A stretch of 64,000 nt of DNA from Thermanaerothrix sp034436175 (GCA_964427505.1 CAYRUO010000002.1:362420-426419); one strand, 5' to 3'; counted from the first letter of the stretch, positions 1 to 8,556 are shown. Program-made: numbers and translations. The notes: a model not told the origin generated them from the letters alone.

Positions 1-1728
1 GCTGGACATGCGATACATCTGATAAGCCGGGCGATTGCCGGGCAAGCGCAAAACCCGCCAAGCGGCATAGATCAATCCTCCCCCTAGAGTCAGCGCAACC
101 AACAAGAAAAGGTGACCGGTCAGGTTCACAAGGGGCATCAACAACGTCAAGGCTACCAACTGCAAAGTGTAGATGAAAATCTGTCGTCGCGTTGCTTGCT
201 CGCCTAGTACTACCGGTAACATCGGAATCCCAGCCCGAGCATAATCCTTTCGCCGCACCAATGCCAATGCCCAGAAATGAGGGGGCGTCCAAAGGAAGAT
301 GATTCCAAACAGAAATAGCGCCGGCACCTGAAGATCGTTGGCAACTGCAGCCCATCCTACTAGTGGCGGGATGGCACCAGCCCCACCGCCGATCACAATA
401 TTCTGAGGTGTAGCGGGTTTCAGCCAAAGGCTGTAAATCCCCACATAGTAGATCATCCCTGCCAACGTTAAAAGCGCTGTAAGCAGATTAACCATGACCG
501 CCAAAAGGAAGAAGGCAACCCAACATGCCGCTACTCCATAGGCCAGACCCTGTGCTGGGGTGATAATACCGGCCGGAATCGGGCGTTTAGCCGTTCGCTG
601 CATTCGTTTATCGGCTTCACGATCAATGTATTGGTTGATGGCGCTCGCCCCCCCTGCCGCCAGCGCTCCCCCTAAAAGTGTCCAGAAGGTCAATCGGGCG
701 TCGGGTATACCTCTCGCAGCCAATACCATGCCAGTATAGGTGGTGACCAGAAGAAGTGCCACAATGACCGGTTTATTGAGAAGAAAATAAGCCTTCAGAC
801 GTGTCTGCCACGGAACTGTGTCTGTAGATTGCCTTTCGGATTGAGGTAATCGTACCCACACCCTGAAAACGAAGACCGTCAAGGTCAACCATAATGCCAC
901 AATATTGAAAGCGTGCAAAGCCACCAGATCCTGAGGATAGCCGCGGTTGACCATCACACCCCCTAATCCTATCTGGCCCAGAAAAAGGATCGCCAGTGCT
1001 GTAACCGCTGGAAGGGCTATCGCATCGTGAGAGTAACTTCGCCAGGTTATGATGAGCACCCCGGTGACTCCCCCTAAAGCGAGCAAACTTGTCAACCGAT
1101 GCAAGAGTGTATACCATCCCCATTGGCTCAACACCCAGCCACCTGCACATAACGGCCACCCTCCACAAGCCTGGCTGTGTGAATCTATCCCCTGAGCATA
1201 CCCGCTGCTAAGCAAGAAAAATGTGACCAGCAAAAGGCTTATCCCCAAAAATCTTACGCCCTTGTTCTCCGAGAACTGAGAACCGGGGAAGGCCTGGAAT
1301 GAGGGAAGAACAGACAGCCAGGCAACTCCAAAGGCGGTTAGGGCGAGCAACCCAAGCGAGAGGTGAATTGCGTCAGAATAAGCCCGAATCCCAACTGCTG
1401 ACCAGAACGGTTGTAAGCCCTGGAGCAATAGGGCAACTACCCCAGCCATTAATCCCCACCGTTCAACCGGAAAAAGCGCTTGCCCTCTACTCAACCGCCA
1501 TATGCCAACGACAAAGCCAAAGAGCCCGACTGCCAACGCCAGGTTTGGGTGTGCCGTCGCAATCCAGGGTAGCCAAGTATCCGGCCGCTCTAGAACGAAA
1601 ACGCATCTTACGGTCAAAGCACAGATCTCGTTAGGACCCACAAAGCGGGCCACATAACCGCTGTACACTGCCAAAAGCAGAAGAACGACCACACTGCCGT
1701 AAACTCGGCTCAAGGTTTTTTGTCTCAT
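1..1728 (-). CDS. ctaA-ctaB: Fused heme A synthase / protoheme IX farnesyltransferase (CtaA-CtaB), 3' end cut by window edge
   Basis: The open frame runs from the ATG at 1728 to the window edge (576 codons, no stop reached). Residues 1-300 are a CtaA/COX15 domain, which oxidises heme O to heme A. I see four heme-ligand-type histidines near 60, 122, 210 and 272, a spacing like that of Bacillus CtaA, and paired cysteines near 36/42 and 188/194 (ACGGWPLC). From about 311 a UbiA-type CtaB/COX10 domain follows, with the prenyl-diphosphate motif NQYIDREAD (N365, D369, D373) and TAKRPIPAG. It transfers farnesyl to heme B, giving heme O. The ATG overlaps the SURF1 stop by 4 bp, so it is the last visible gene of the oxidase operon. 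Fusing the two enzymes puts both steps of heme A synthesis in one membrane protein. The second prenyltransferase motif and the C-terminus are only partly visible. Confidence 0.93.
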   Translation of the reverse strand, partial: MRQKTLSRVYGSVVVLLLLAVYSGYVARFVGPNEICALTVRCVFVLERPDTWLPWIATAHPNLALAVGLFGFVVGIWRLSRGQALFPVERWGLMAGVVALLLQGLQPFWSAVGIRAYSDAIHLSLGLLALTAFGVAWLSVLPSFQAFPGSQFSENKGVRFLGISLLLVTFFLLSSGYAQGIDSHSQACGGWPLCAGGWVLSQWGWYTLLHRLTSLLALGGVTGVLIITWRSYSHDAIALPAVTALAILFLGQIGLGGVMVNRGYPQDLVALHAFNIVALWLTLTVFVFRVWVRLPQSERQSTDTVPWQTRLKAYFLLNKPVIVALLLVTTYTGMVLAARGIPDARLTFWTLLGGALAAGGASAINQYIDREADKRMQRTAKRPIPAGIITPAQGLAYGVAACWVAFFLLAVMVNLLTALLTLAGMIYYVGIYSLWLKPATPQNIVIGGGAGAIPPLVGWAAVANDLQVPALFLFGIIFLWTPPHFWALALVRRKDYARAGIPMLPVVLGEQATRRQIFIYTLQLVALTLLMPLVNLTGHLFLLVALTLGGGLIYAAWRVLRLPGNRPAYQMYRMSS

Positions 1729-2507
1729 TCGTCTTCATCCTCCATTGGCGCGGCAGGATGCCCGCTCGCCTTATACAATTGTCGTTTGACGTAAAATGGA
1801 TAACCAATCCCTAAAATTGCCGCAAACGTAAACCACTGAATGGCATAGCCCAGATGAGGGCCTTCGCTGATTTCAACCTCCGGCAATACCCGATAAGGTA
1901 GTCCCTGCCACGACGGATCTGGCGCCTGCTGTATATAAACCGGCAAGAGAGTCACACGGGTTTGCTGTTGAATGCGCGGAATATTGACAAGATTCCACGC
2001 CTCTAAGCGAGTTTGTCCAGGTGCCAACGTGGGATCGGGCACGCCGCCAAAATCCGGATGTTCCTGACCGCGGCGAATGATCCCCCTTACGGTTACCATC
2101 CCCTGCTCTTGAAAGGCAAGCCGGGCCGGAAGTTGGGCTTCTTCATAAGGCAACCAGCCTCGATCTACCAGCACTGCCCAAGGTGAACCCCGAATTTGCA
2201 GCGGCGTCAACACATGGAACCCCAGACGGCCCTCCCAAACCTGGTTGCGCAGTAGGACCTCATCCTCAAATAGATACGTCCCTTCGACAACCACCTCACG
2301 ATATTCCATAGTCGTGAGATCGCTTAGGGGTATGTCTTCATTCAAGTTCAAAACCGGCATAGCCTGAGCCGCCAAAACGCGGGCATTAAACGCTCGCCGC
2401 TGTGCTAGTCGGTCTAACTGCCAGAAACCTAGGCGAATCATCGCCGCTATTGCCACCAATACAAAGAGGGTGGTCAAGCCCCAATGTAAAAACCTTCGCC
2501 TGCGCAT
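1725..2507 (-). CDS. SURF1 family cytochrome oxidase assembly protein
   Basis: A 260-aa protein with one N-terminal membrane helix (about residues 8-27, after MRRRR), a large extracytoplasmic domain and a second helix near 225-242. This is the SURF1 topology. Family-type sequences include FWQLDRLAQRRAFN after helix 1, VLVDRGWLP in the middle and GPHLGYAIQWFTFA leading into helix 2. SURF1 proteins assist heme a insertion or assembly of oxidase subunit I. It sits between the cupredoxin-like gene and ctaA-ctaB, with a 4-bp overlap with the latter and a 7-bp gap to the former. It is therefore almost certainly cotranscribed with the caa3 oxidase genes. Length is normal for bacterial SURF1. Confidence 0.9.
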   Translation of the reverse strand: MRRRRFLHWGLTTLFVLVAIAAMIRLGFWQLDRLAQRRAFNARVLAAQAMPVLNLNEDIPLSDLTTMEYREVVVEGTYLFEDEVLLRNQVWEGRLGFHVLTPLQIRGSPWAVLVDRGWLPYEEAQLPARLAFQEQGMVTVRGIIRRGQEHPDFGGVPDPTLAPGQTRLEAWNLVNIPRIQQQTRVTLLPVYIQQAPDPSWQGLPYRVLPEVEISEGPHLGYAIQWFTFAAILGIGYPFYVKRQLYKASGHPAAPMEDEDE

Positions 2508-2514
2508 CTCACTC

Positions 2515-3039
2515 TCAAGAACGATGATGGATTGATGAAGCCGTTGGACTGCTTTCCGGTAATGGAACCGCCACCAACGAGTAGACCCACAACAACATCC
2601 AGGTTGGGATCATCACTGCTAGGATTCCCTGTACACGATCTATCGGACGGATGCGCGGGCGCACGTCCAACCCTAATACCTGTGAGGATTGAAACGAACA
2701 TGCCATACTGTATACATTAGGACGATCCAGATTTAGCGAGGCAGTGCTTCCGGGCGGAATCCATAGCGGCCCTAACTGATGACTAACCTCGTCTTCATTC
2801 CGCACCATCAAAATATCACCCGCGGTAAAGACCATGGAAGGAAGTGCCGGGCCAGGGCCACCCGCCGCAATTTGCCGCGCCGTACCGGCAGGAATGACGA
2901 TCTCAATAACGCGTGGCGCATTTTCGCTTTCGCCGCGTAACAACCAGTAAGCCCCTTCACCGACCAAAACCCCTACTAATAGTCCCAACAAAAAGGTAAT
3001 CCCAAGACGAGCAAGAACCGCTTTAGCGGTTGCGGTCAT
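2515..3039 (-). CDS. Membrane-anchored cupredoxin-like protein, candidate copper chaperone of the oxidase
   Basis: A 174-aa protein with an N-terminal membrane helix (about 11-30), a beta-rich extracytoplasmic domain (about 43-126) and a C-terminal helix (about 137-160). The domain resembles a cupredoxin or CoxII CuA-domain core: TAGDILMVRNEDEVSHQLG, then a PPGSTASLNL strand and SMACSF. H87, M112 and C114 are possible metal ligands. The usual second histidine of a blue-copper site is not visible. It lies between SCO and SURF1 with 3-bp and 7-bp gaps. Context and fold suggest a role in copper delivery or CuA assembly. That role is inference, and it is not a recognisable PCu(A)C or CtaG protein. 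Confidence 0.6.
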   Translation of the reverse strand: MTATAKAVLARLGITFLLGLLVGVLVGEGAYWLLRGESENAPRVIEIVIPAGTARQIAAGGPGPALPSMVFTAGDILMVRNEDEVSHQLGPLWIPPGSTASLNLDRPNVYSMACSFQSSQVLGLDVRPRIRPIDRVQGILAVMIPTWMLLWVYSLVAVPLPESSPTASSIHHRS

Positions 3040-3042
3040 ACG

Positions 3043-3645
3043 TCAGTTCTCCCTTAAGATCAAACGCAAATCATTTTCCAGATCATCCACCGGTGTGCCG
3101 AAAGAATAGGTCAAACGCAGATTTCCTTTATCATCTATCAAGTAAACCCGGGCTGAGTGATCTACGAGATAATTGTCTCCGTGATTACCATCATCGCGCA
3201 CCAATCGGTAAACACCATAGGCGGCCCAGATTGGCTGTAGTTCGGCTTCACTACCGGAAAGCCCTGTGAAGGATGGATTGAACGCCGCGGCGTAGGATTG
3301 CGCTCGTTCTGGCGTATCCCGGTTGGGATCAACCGAAATAAAAACCACTCTGACGCGCTCGGCTTGCTTACCGATCCGCTGGATCACTTGACCAAGATCG
3401 GCCAACGTCGTAGGACAAACATCAGGGCAATAGGTGTAACCAAAAAACAGCAAGACCACCTTCCCCTTTTGCGCACTTAACGTAAAGGTTTCCCCATTGG
3501 CCTGAGTGAGAGAAAAATCGGGCGCAGGGATCGGGGGATCAAGCAACGATCCGCGGAACTCAGCTTGAGGGCGGAGCAAAAGCCCCACGGCGATCAATAC
3601 TACAGCCGTTATAGAAATACTGATCAAAAGCCCATAATGACGCAT
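3043..3645 (-). CDS. SCO1/SenC family copper chaperone
   Basis: A 200-aa protein with an N-terminal membrane anchor (about 4-24) and a thioredoxin-like domain. The copper-binding CxxxC motif is in YTYCPDVCPTTLADLG and the conserved downstream histidine is in VDHSARVYLID, so all three SCO copper ligands are present. SCO proteins hand copper to, or keep reduced, the CuA cysteines of oxidase subunit II, which is encoded in the same operon. It follows ctaE by 7 bp and precedes the cupredoxin-like gene by 3 bp. Length and motif spacing are typical of the family. Confidence 0.95.
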   Translation of the reverse strand: MRHYGLLISISITAVVLIAVGLLLRPQAEFRGSLLDPPIPAPDFSLTQANGETFTLSAQKGKVVLLFFGYTYCPDVCPTTLADLGQVIQRIGKQAERVRVVFISVDPNRDTPERAQSYAAAFNPSFTGLSGSEAELQPIWAAYGVYRLVRDDGNHGDNYLVDHSARVYLIDDKGNLRLTYSFGTPVDDLENDLRLILREN

Positions 3646-3652
3646 ATCCGAC

Positions 3653-4222
3653 CTAAAGCGTCCCCATCAGATAGAGAGCAGGGTAGAAGAAAATCCAAAC
3701 CACGTCCACAAAGTGCCAGTAGTTAGCGCACGCTTCCACCGCCCAGTGGCGTTCGGGAGAGTAATGCCCTTTTAGACCATTACGAAAAACCACGAACAGA
3801 AAGATCACACCGGTCAGAACATGGAAGGCATGCATTCCGGTCATCATATAGAAGACCGCACCTTCGGCGCCATCTGCCGGCCCGAATGGTGCCAGACGCC
3901 ATTCAAACCCAATCACACCCACCAAAAACGCTATTCCCAACACCATGGTAATCAAGGTGCTGGTCAGGAAACCACGCCGGTTTCCGGCTGCAATCATGGC
4001 TTCAGCCCGATTCATGAAGAAACTACTTGTCAGCAATACCGAAGTCACAATTAACCCTAATGTCTGATCCAATTCGGGACGACGATCTCCCAGCAAATAG
4101 AACCGGGTGATGAGCAGCGCGCCGAACATGAAGGCGTCCGAAATGATAAACAACCATAAACCGATGCGGTTAGTGGCAACACGTTGCCGATAAGCCTCAA
4201 GGCTCATCTCATGGGTGCTCAT
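3653..4222 (-). CDS. ctaE: Cytochrome c oxidase subunit III
   Basis: A 189-aa protein with about five membrane helices, the short bacterial form of subunit III. Family-type sequence includes NRIGLWLFIISDAFMFGAL near the start, MMTGMHAFHVLTG and the C-terminal WAVEACANYWHFVDVVWIF. The start chosen is the ATG at 4222 (MSTHEMS). It shares one base with the ctaF stop and is preceded by AGGAGG within the end of ctaF. The longer open frame upstream overlaps ctaF and has no family similarity. Subunit III stabilises subunit I and is the fourth gene of the oxidase operon. Confidence 0.93.
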   Translation of the reverse strand: MSTHEMSLEAYRQRVATNRIGLWLFIISDAFMFGALLITRFYLLGDRRPELDQTLGLIVTSVLLTSSFFMNRAEAMIAAGNRRGFLTSTLITMVLGIAFLVGVIGFEWRLAPFGPADGAEGAVFYMMTGMHAFHVLTGVIFLFVVFRNGLKGHYSPERHWAVEACANYWHFVDVVWIFFYPALYLMGTL

Positions 4223-4431
4223 CAGTGCTCCTCCTGTGAACGAAAAACGCGCATCAGATGCATGTAGAACTGAATAACTACCGCCGCTTTGAGCAAGGCA
4301 ATAGCCCATAAAATAACACTTGGCGCTTCATGTACCCCAACGTAATACTCGATGCCGGTCAAAACGGCCAAAACCACAAATACAATTACCCCACGACGTA
4401 TTTCAGACACTGCCTTTGAAGACGTTTTCAT
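4222..4431 (-). CDS. ctaF: Cytochrome c oxidase subunit IV (small, prokaryotic type)
   Basis: A 69-aa protein with two membrane helices (VFVVLAVLTGIEYYVG and ILWAIALLKAAVVIQFYMHL). The second ends in the QFYMHL signature typical of prokaryotic COX4 proteins. The start is set at the ATG at 4431 (MKTSSK) because AGGAG lies 8 bp upstream. A TTG 15 bp further upstream lacks such a site. It lies between ctaD (11 bp away) and ctaE (overlapping). The protein is an accessory subunit of the caa3 complex. Confidence 0.88.
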   Translation of the reverse strand: MKTSSKAVSEIRRGVIVFVVLAVLTGIEYYVGVHEAPSVILWAIALLKAAVVIQFYMHLMRVFRSQEEH

Positions 4432-4442
4432 GGCAAAACTCC

Positions 4443-6290
4443 TCAATCTCCTGCCGGTTGCGTTAAGGGTTCAACATAACGTGACCCTTTTAGACCATAG
4501 TCATAAGGCTCACCCACTACGCGGAACGGCTGAGGGTAATTGTGCATTGGTGCCGGCGAAGGTAATAACTGCCATTCCGGTGAACGCGACTGCCAGACAT
4601 TTCCTACTGCTACCTCTCCACGACGCAGACTCATCACCAAGTTGATAAAGAAAATCAGCACCGATAAACCGATCAAGAAACCGGCCATCGTGATCACGAA
4701 ATGCGCGGTATCAAACCCTTGCGCTGGGTCATAATCGGCAATGCGACGGCGCATACCCAACATACCCACCCACATCTGTCCAAACGTCATAACTAGAAAC
4801 GAGGGTGTCATCAGCCAAAAGTGTAACCGTCCCAACGTCTCGTTCAATTTACGCCCACTCACTTTGGGAAACCAGTAATAAATTGCTGCAAACAGAGGGA
4901 AGATATATCCTCCGAACATCGTGTCGTGAAAATGGCCGACTACAAAATAGGTATCATGTAAGTGCAAATCGGTCGCGACGACGCCGTTGGGTGGGCCGCT
5001 TAGTCCCCCCATGAGGAACACCACAATTCCCCCTAGGACAAACAGCATCGGTACCGGCGTGCGAATACGACCCTGCCATAAGGTAGCCACCCAACTGAAA
5101 AATTTGATTCCGGTGGGCACGGCGACCAAAAGCGTGCTGTACATGAACGGCACCCGCAGGTACTCCTCCATGCCCGAGGTGAACATATGGTGCCCCCACA
5201 CCAGAAAGCCCACCAACGCGATTCCCAACGAAGACATCGCCACCCAGCGGTAACCGAAGAGCGGCTTACGCACAAAGACCGGCAGTAACTCGCTGATCAC
5301 CCCTAACCCCGGGAGTACAAAGATATAAACCGCTGGATGAGAGTAAAACCAGAACAGATGTTGGAATAGGATCGGATTGCCGCCTTTGGCCGGTTCAAAG
5401 AATCCCATTCCAAACAAACGCTCAAACATCACCATTTGAAATGAAAGACCGATCAACTGCGTTGCCGTCAGCGCGATAATCGAGGTCGCCAGAGTTGCCC
5501 AAGCGAAAATAGGCATCCGGAAGAGAGTCATCCCCGGCGCCCGCAACCGAATAATTGTGGTGATCAGATTCAAGGCTCCCAGAATCGAGGACCAACCGTT
5601 GAAGAACACGCCGACGAAAAACATTTGCATCCCCAGCGGGGCGCGAATACTCAACGGGGGGTAAGCCGTCCAACCGGTATCAAACCCCCCCAGGAAAATA
5701 GCGCTCAGCAATGTAATAGATGCCGGAACTGCGATCCAAAAGGAGAAAGCATTCAAACGCGGAAAAGCCATATCCCGGGCACCGATCAAAAGCGGCACCA
5801 AAAAATTGGCCATGGCCGCGAAGCCCAACAGGATCGAGATGATCAGCACCATACCGTGCATCCCGATCAGAGTGTTGAAGAAATCCAGCGAGAGAAACTG
5901 AATTCCCGAGCGCGCTAGTTCTACACGAAAGAGTAGGGCAAATGACCCGCCAATAGCGAGCAGTAGCAGAGAGAGCACACCGTATTGAACTCCGATCACT
6001 TTGTGATCTAAACTGTAACCCAGGTAGCGTTGCCAGCCTGGTGTCTCTTCAATCTCTTCGATATCAGGTGTTTCGCGTCCTAAAGCCCAGGCAAACCAAT
6101 CCTTGAAAGCCCCAAGCGCGATCATGAACCCCAAAACCCCACCGAAACCACCTGCCACCCAGGCCGGCTCCGCCTTCCACGGCAACCCCATTGCCGCGCG
6201 CACAGCGCTCAATAATCCCATGCCAACAAGAAAACCTGCTATCTGCCCAACCAATCCTCGAATTAACCCAATTGCCCACAAACGTTTCAT
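4443..6290 (-). CDS. ctaD: Cytochrome c oxidase subunit I, caa3 A2-type
   Basis: A 615-aa heme-copper oxidase subunit I holding low-spin heme a, heme a3 and CuB. Visible ligand motifs are IGMHGMVLII (heme a), FYSHPAVYIF (CuB histidine and the cross-linked tyrosine), WGHHMFTSGM (CuB histidine pair) and VVGHFHDTMFGG (hemes a3 and a). YSHPAVY, instead of the HPEVY of A1 enzymes, marks an A2-type proton channel in which Tyr-Ser replaces the glutamate. The N-terminal extension adds two further helices before the canonical core (DHKVIGVQYG). The start is taken at the ATG at 6290 (MKRLWAIG), preceded by GGAGGAG. An in-frame ATG 12 bp upstream would itself contain that site. The gene lies 24 bp after ctaC. 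Confidence 0.96.
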   Translation of the reverse strand: MKRLWAIGLIRGLVGQIAGFLVGMGLLSAVRAAMGLPWKAEPAWVAGGFGGVLGFMIALGAFKDWFAWALGRETPDIEEIEETPGWQRYLGYSLDHKVIGVQYGVLSLLLLAIGGSFALLFRVELARSGIQFLSLDFFNTLIGMHGMVLIISILLGFAAMANFLVPLLIGARDMAFPRLNAFSFWIAVPASITLLSAIFLGGFDTGWTAYPPLSIRAPLGMQMFFVGVFFNGWSSILGALNLITTIIRLRAPGMTLFRMPIFAWATLATSIIALTATQLIGLSFQMVMFERLFGMGFFEPAKGGNPILFQHLFWFYSHPAVYIFVLPGLGVISELLPVFVRKPLFGYRWVAMSSLGIALVGFLVWGHHMFTSGMEEYLRVPFMYSTLLVAVPTGIKFFSWVATLWQGRIRTPVPMLFVLGGIVVFLMGGLSGPPNGVVATDLHLHDTYFVVGHFHDTMFGGYIFPLFAAIYYWFPKVSGRKLNETLGRLHFWLMTPSFLVMTFGQMWVGMLGMRRRIADYDPAQGFDTAHFVITMAGFLIGLSVLIFFINLVMSLRRGEVAVGNVWQSRSPEWQLLPSPAPMHNYPQPFRVVGEPYDYGLKGSRYVEPLTQPAGD

Positions 6291-6314
6291 AGTCTCCTCC
6301 ATGATCGGTCAAAT

Positions 6315-7739
6315 TCAGCGCAGAGTCTTGATGTACTCAATAATGTCATTGATCTGTTGCTCGGACAGTAATGACGAATAGTTGCTCGGCATGACATTCG
6401 CCGGGTACCCTTTGACAACTTGCGCATTGGGATTGATAATGGCAGTTCTCAAGTAAGCCTCATCCACGGTAACCACCGAACCATCCGCTAGTTCATGATC
6501 GGTGCGGCCAAAAAGACCCTTCCAGGTTGGTCCAACCCCGGGTGAGCCGTCTACAGAGTGGCACGAAAGGCATCCGTTGGTTTGTGCCCATTTAGCCCCT
6601 CGTGTAGCCGGGTCGGTGCCAATGGCAGCCAATTGTTCGCTGACCCAAGCCTCAAAATCCGCTTGGGAAACCACCACCACCGGGCTTTCCATGTAAGCGT
6701 GCGAGGTGCCACAGAGTTCGGCGCATCGCACCTTGAACTCGCCGATCATCGTTGGGGTAACACGCAATTCCCGTTCGAGGTTTTCACCGGGAAGTGCATC
6801 CTGTTTCACACGAAATTCGGGTACCCAAAACGAGTGAATGACATCCAATGAGGTCAAACGTAAATGCGCCTGACGATTGACCGGGAGGTAGAGTGCATTG
6901 GATACAATGCCGTACTGAGGATACTCAAAACGCCAGAACCATTGACCAGCGACCACTTTGACCTCAATGGCTTGCGGATCCACCCGCCGCGTTTCGGCCA
7001 ATGCCAGCGAGCCAAGATAAGAGAGATAAATCACGATTCCAATCGGGATAATGGTCCACACTACTTCCAGACCCGTGGAGCCCTTGATATAAGCCCCTTC
7101 CTCTTCACCTTCCTTACTCCGTTGGCGAAACACCACCAGGCTGTAACCCAGGAAAACCACAATCAGCGAAAAGAAGAAAGCGATCAACATAAACTGCAGG
7201 TTGAAGAGGCGATCAATGGGCTGAGCCTGGGCACTGGCTTGGAGCGGAAGGATGCGAATCGTATTTAGAAGATAGTTCACAAACAATGTAGATACCACGA
7301 CCAAGAAACCAGCAATTGCGAAATGTTTCATCGTAGAAACTCGCTCCTTTCCTGAAGGTAAAGGCTGAGCACTTGAGATATCCGGTAGTAAAAGCCAATT
7401 TTCTGCCTGAGAAGGGGTAAGGATACGACGATCATAAACAACCACCGATCCACTTTCGTGCAGCGAAACCAGCATCACCTGCATGGCCCGATCGCCACTG
7501 ATAAACAAATCCATAAAGCGTTTGCGATCAAAAGAGCGATCATCATAGTCAAGGATAACCAGGTCAGGTAGCCAGGACTCCAGAAGAAGTAGGGTTTCCT
7601 CCATAGTTGCCACAACCCGAATCTCAAACTGGCGCCCTTTCCATTGTTGATGAATCAAGCGTTCTAGCCCTCGCCCAAAGAGCGGATTGGCCGAAGCGAT
7701 TAACACTTTCCGCACCCCATCCACCCGGTTAAAACCCAT
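6315..7739 (-). CDS. ctaC: Cytochrome c oxidase subunit II with heme c domain (caa3), in-frame receiver-like N-terminal extension
   Basis: The frame encodes 474 aa. Residues 137-474 are a complete caa3 subunit II: a signal/anchor helix (MKHFAIAGFL), two membrane helices, QWFWRFEYP, the CuA site CAELCGTSHAYM, then a cytochrome c domain with CLSCH and an axial-Met candidate in VMPSNYSS. Residues 1-136 form a separate alpha/beta domain like a response-regulator receiver (RKVLIASANPLFGRGLERL, LPDLVILDYDD with D64 at the phospho-acceptor position). The usual N-terminal acidic pair is missing, since ASAN replaces DD. No stop separates the parts. AAAGGAG lies about 12 bp before the ATG at 7331, so subunit II could also be started internally. 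The receiver-like part would sit in the cytoplasm, consistent with membrane topology. Whether the fusion is made as one protein is not shown by the sequence. Confidence 0.9.
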   Translation of the reverse strand: MGFNRVDGVRKVLIASANPLFGRGLERLIHQQWKGRQFEIRVVATMEETLLLLESWLPDLVILDYDDRSFDRKRFMDLFISGDRAMQVMLVSLHESGSVVVYDRRILTPSQAENWLLLPDISSAQPLPSGKERVSTMKHFAIAGFLVVVSTLFVNYLLNTIRILPLQASAQAQPIDRLFNLQFMLIAFFFSLIVVFLGYSLVVFRQRSKEGEEEGAYIKGSTGLEVVWTIIPIGIVIYLSYLGSLALAETRRVDPQAIEVKVVAGQWFWRFEYPQYGIVSNALYLPVNRQAHLRLTSLDVIHSFWVPEFRVKQDALPGENLERELRVTPTMIGEFKVRCAELCGTSHAYMESPVVVVSQADFEAWVSEQLAAIGTDPATRGAKWAQTNGCLSCHSVDGSPGVGPTWKGLFGRTDHELADGSVVTVDEAYLRTAIINPNAQVVKGYPANVMPSNYSSLLSEQQINDIIEYIKTLR

Positions 7740-7786
7740 TGTTCAACAACCCTCTTTCCTAAAGGGTTAAGAGTTACCCAATCAAT

Positions 7787-7816
7787 AAAATACACAATTT
7801 TGCCCATCATTGTCGA
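7787..7816 (-). promoter_or_regulatory. Candidate promoter of the caa3 oxidase operon
   Basis: On the minus strand TCGACA (7811-7816) and TATTTT (7787-7792) are separated by 18 bp. This resembles a sigma-70 pair about 40-50 bp upstream of the ctaC frame. It lies between the terminator of the upstream regulator gene and ctaC, where a promoter is needed. Both hexamers deviate from consensus. Confidence 0.35.
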
Positions 7817-7841
7817 GATATAGCGGGCATTAAAGAGGGTT

Positions 7842-7867
7842 AAAAATATCCCCCTAAAAGGGGGATA
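7842..7867 (-). terminator. Rho-independent terminator after the response regulator gene
   Basis: On the minus strand the perfect stem TATCCCCC / GGGGGATA (7847-7867, 5-nt loop) is followed directly by TTTTT (7842-7846). It ends the two-component operon 33 bp after the regulator stop and insulates it from the oxidase operon. Confidence 0.88.
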
Positions 7868-7899
7868 CCCATATCACCGCTTATAGCGCAATGTTGACC

Positions 7900-8556
7900 T
7901 TAACCCTCGCGGCGGCGAATTAATCCCAACGCAATGGCTTTGCTCACCGCCTCGGTGCGGTTAGAAGCCTCAAGTTTTTCGAGAATATGACGCACGTGGG
8001 TCTTAACGGTGTTATCCGAAATATACAGTTTGGCTGCAATTTGACCCGTCGTTTGTCCGTCGGCCAAGCACTCCAGCACTTCCAGTTCTCTATCGCTGAG
8101 AATCTGGCGGTTTGCAATTTCAGATTGATAGGCAATTGCACGGAGCACCGGCGCTGTGACCTCAGGAGAAAGGGCACCTTCTCCCTGATAAACGCGCAAG
8201 ATCGCCTTACGTAATTCTTCCGGTTCCACATTCTTAAGCAGATAGCCATCCGCGCCACTGCGAATGGCTTGCATGAGGTCTTCCTCGTGTTGCGAAACCG
8301 TTAGCATGAGCACCTTGGGGGAGGATGGAGATTTGCGCAGCGCTTCTAATGTACGCAAACCATCCATGTGAGGCATGTTAATATCCAGCAAAACCACGTC
8401 CGGCATGGTATGGCGAATAACCTCAAGTGCCTCTTGGCCATCGCCGGCTTCGCCCACGACTTTAAGTTCCGGCATATCGCGCAATAGTTCAATTAGCCCA
8501 CGCCGGAAAAGCGCATGATCATCCACCACTACAACACGAACTGCTCGCGTACTCAT
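7900..8556 (-). CDS. NarL/FixJ-type response regulator
   Basis: A 218-aa protein with an N-terminal receiver domain (acidic pair in VVVDDHALFRRGL, phospho-acceptor Asp in VVLLDINMPHMDGL, switch Thr in VLMLTVSQHEED, Lys in YLLKNV) and a C-terminal LuxR/GerE helix-turn-helix (LSDRELEVLECLADGQTTG, then SDNTVKTHVRHILEKL). It is the DNA-binding partner of the histidine kinase immediately upstream, whose stop overlaps its start (ATGA). All key residues are present. The position between the oxidase operon and a cytochrome c gene makes respiratory genes plausible targets. That is inference. Confidence 0.95.
   Translation of the reverse strand: MSTRAVRVVVVDDHALFRRGLIELLRDMPELKVVGEAGDGQEALEVIRHTMPDVVLLDINMPHMDGLRTLEALRKSPSSPKVLMLTVSQHEEDLMQAIRSGADGYLLKNVEPEELRKAILRVYQGEGALSPEVTAPVLRAIAYQSEIANRQILSDRELEVLECLADGQTTGQIAAKLYISDNTVKTHVRHILEKLEASNRTEAVSKAIALGLIRRREG

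Noticed and set aside
773..1168. A 131-codon minus-strand frame
   Set aside because: It is a shadow in another frame of the CtaA-CtaB fusion, whose four heme histidines and prenyltransferase motif confirm the real frame.
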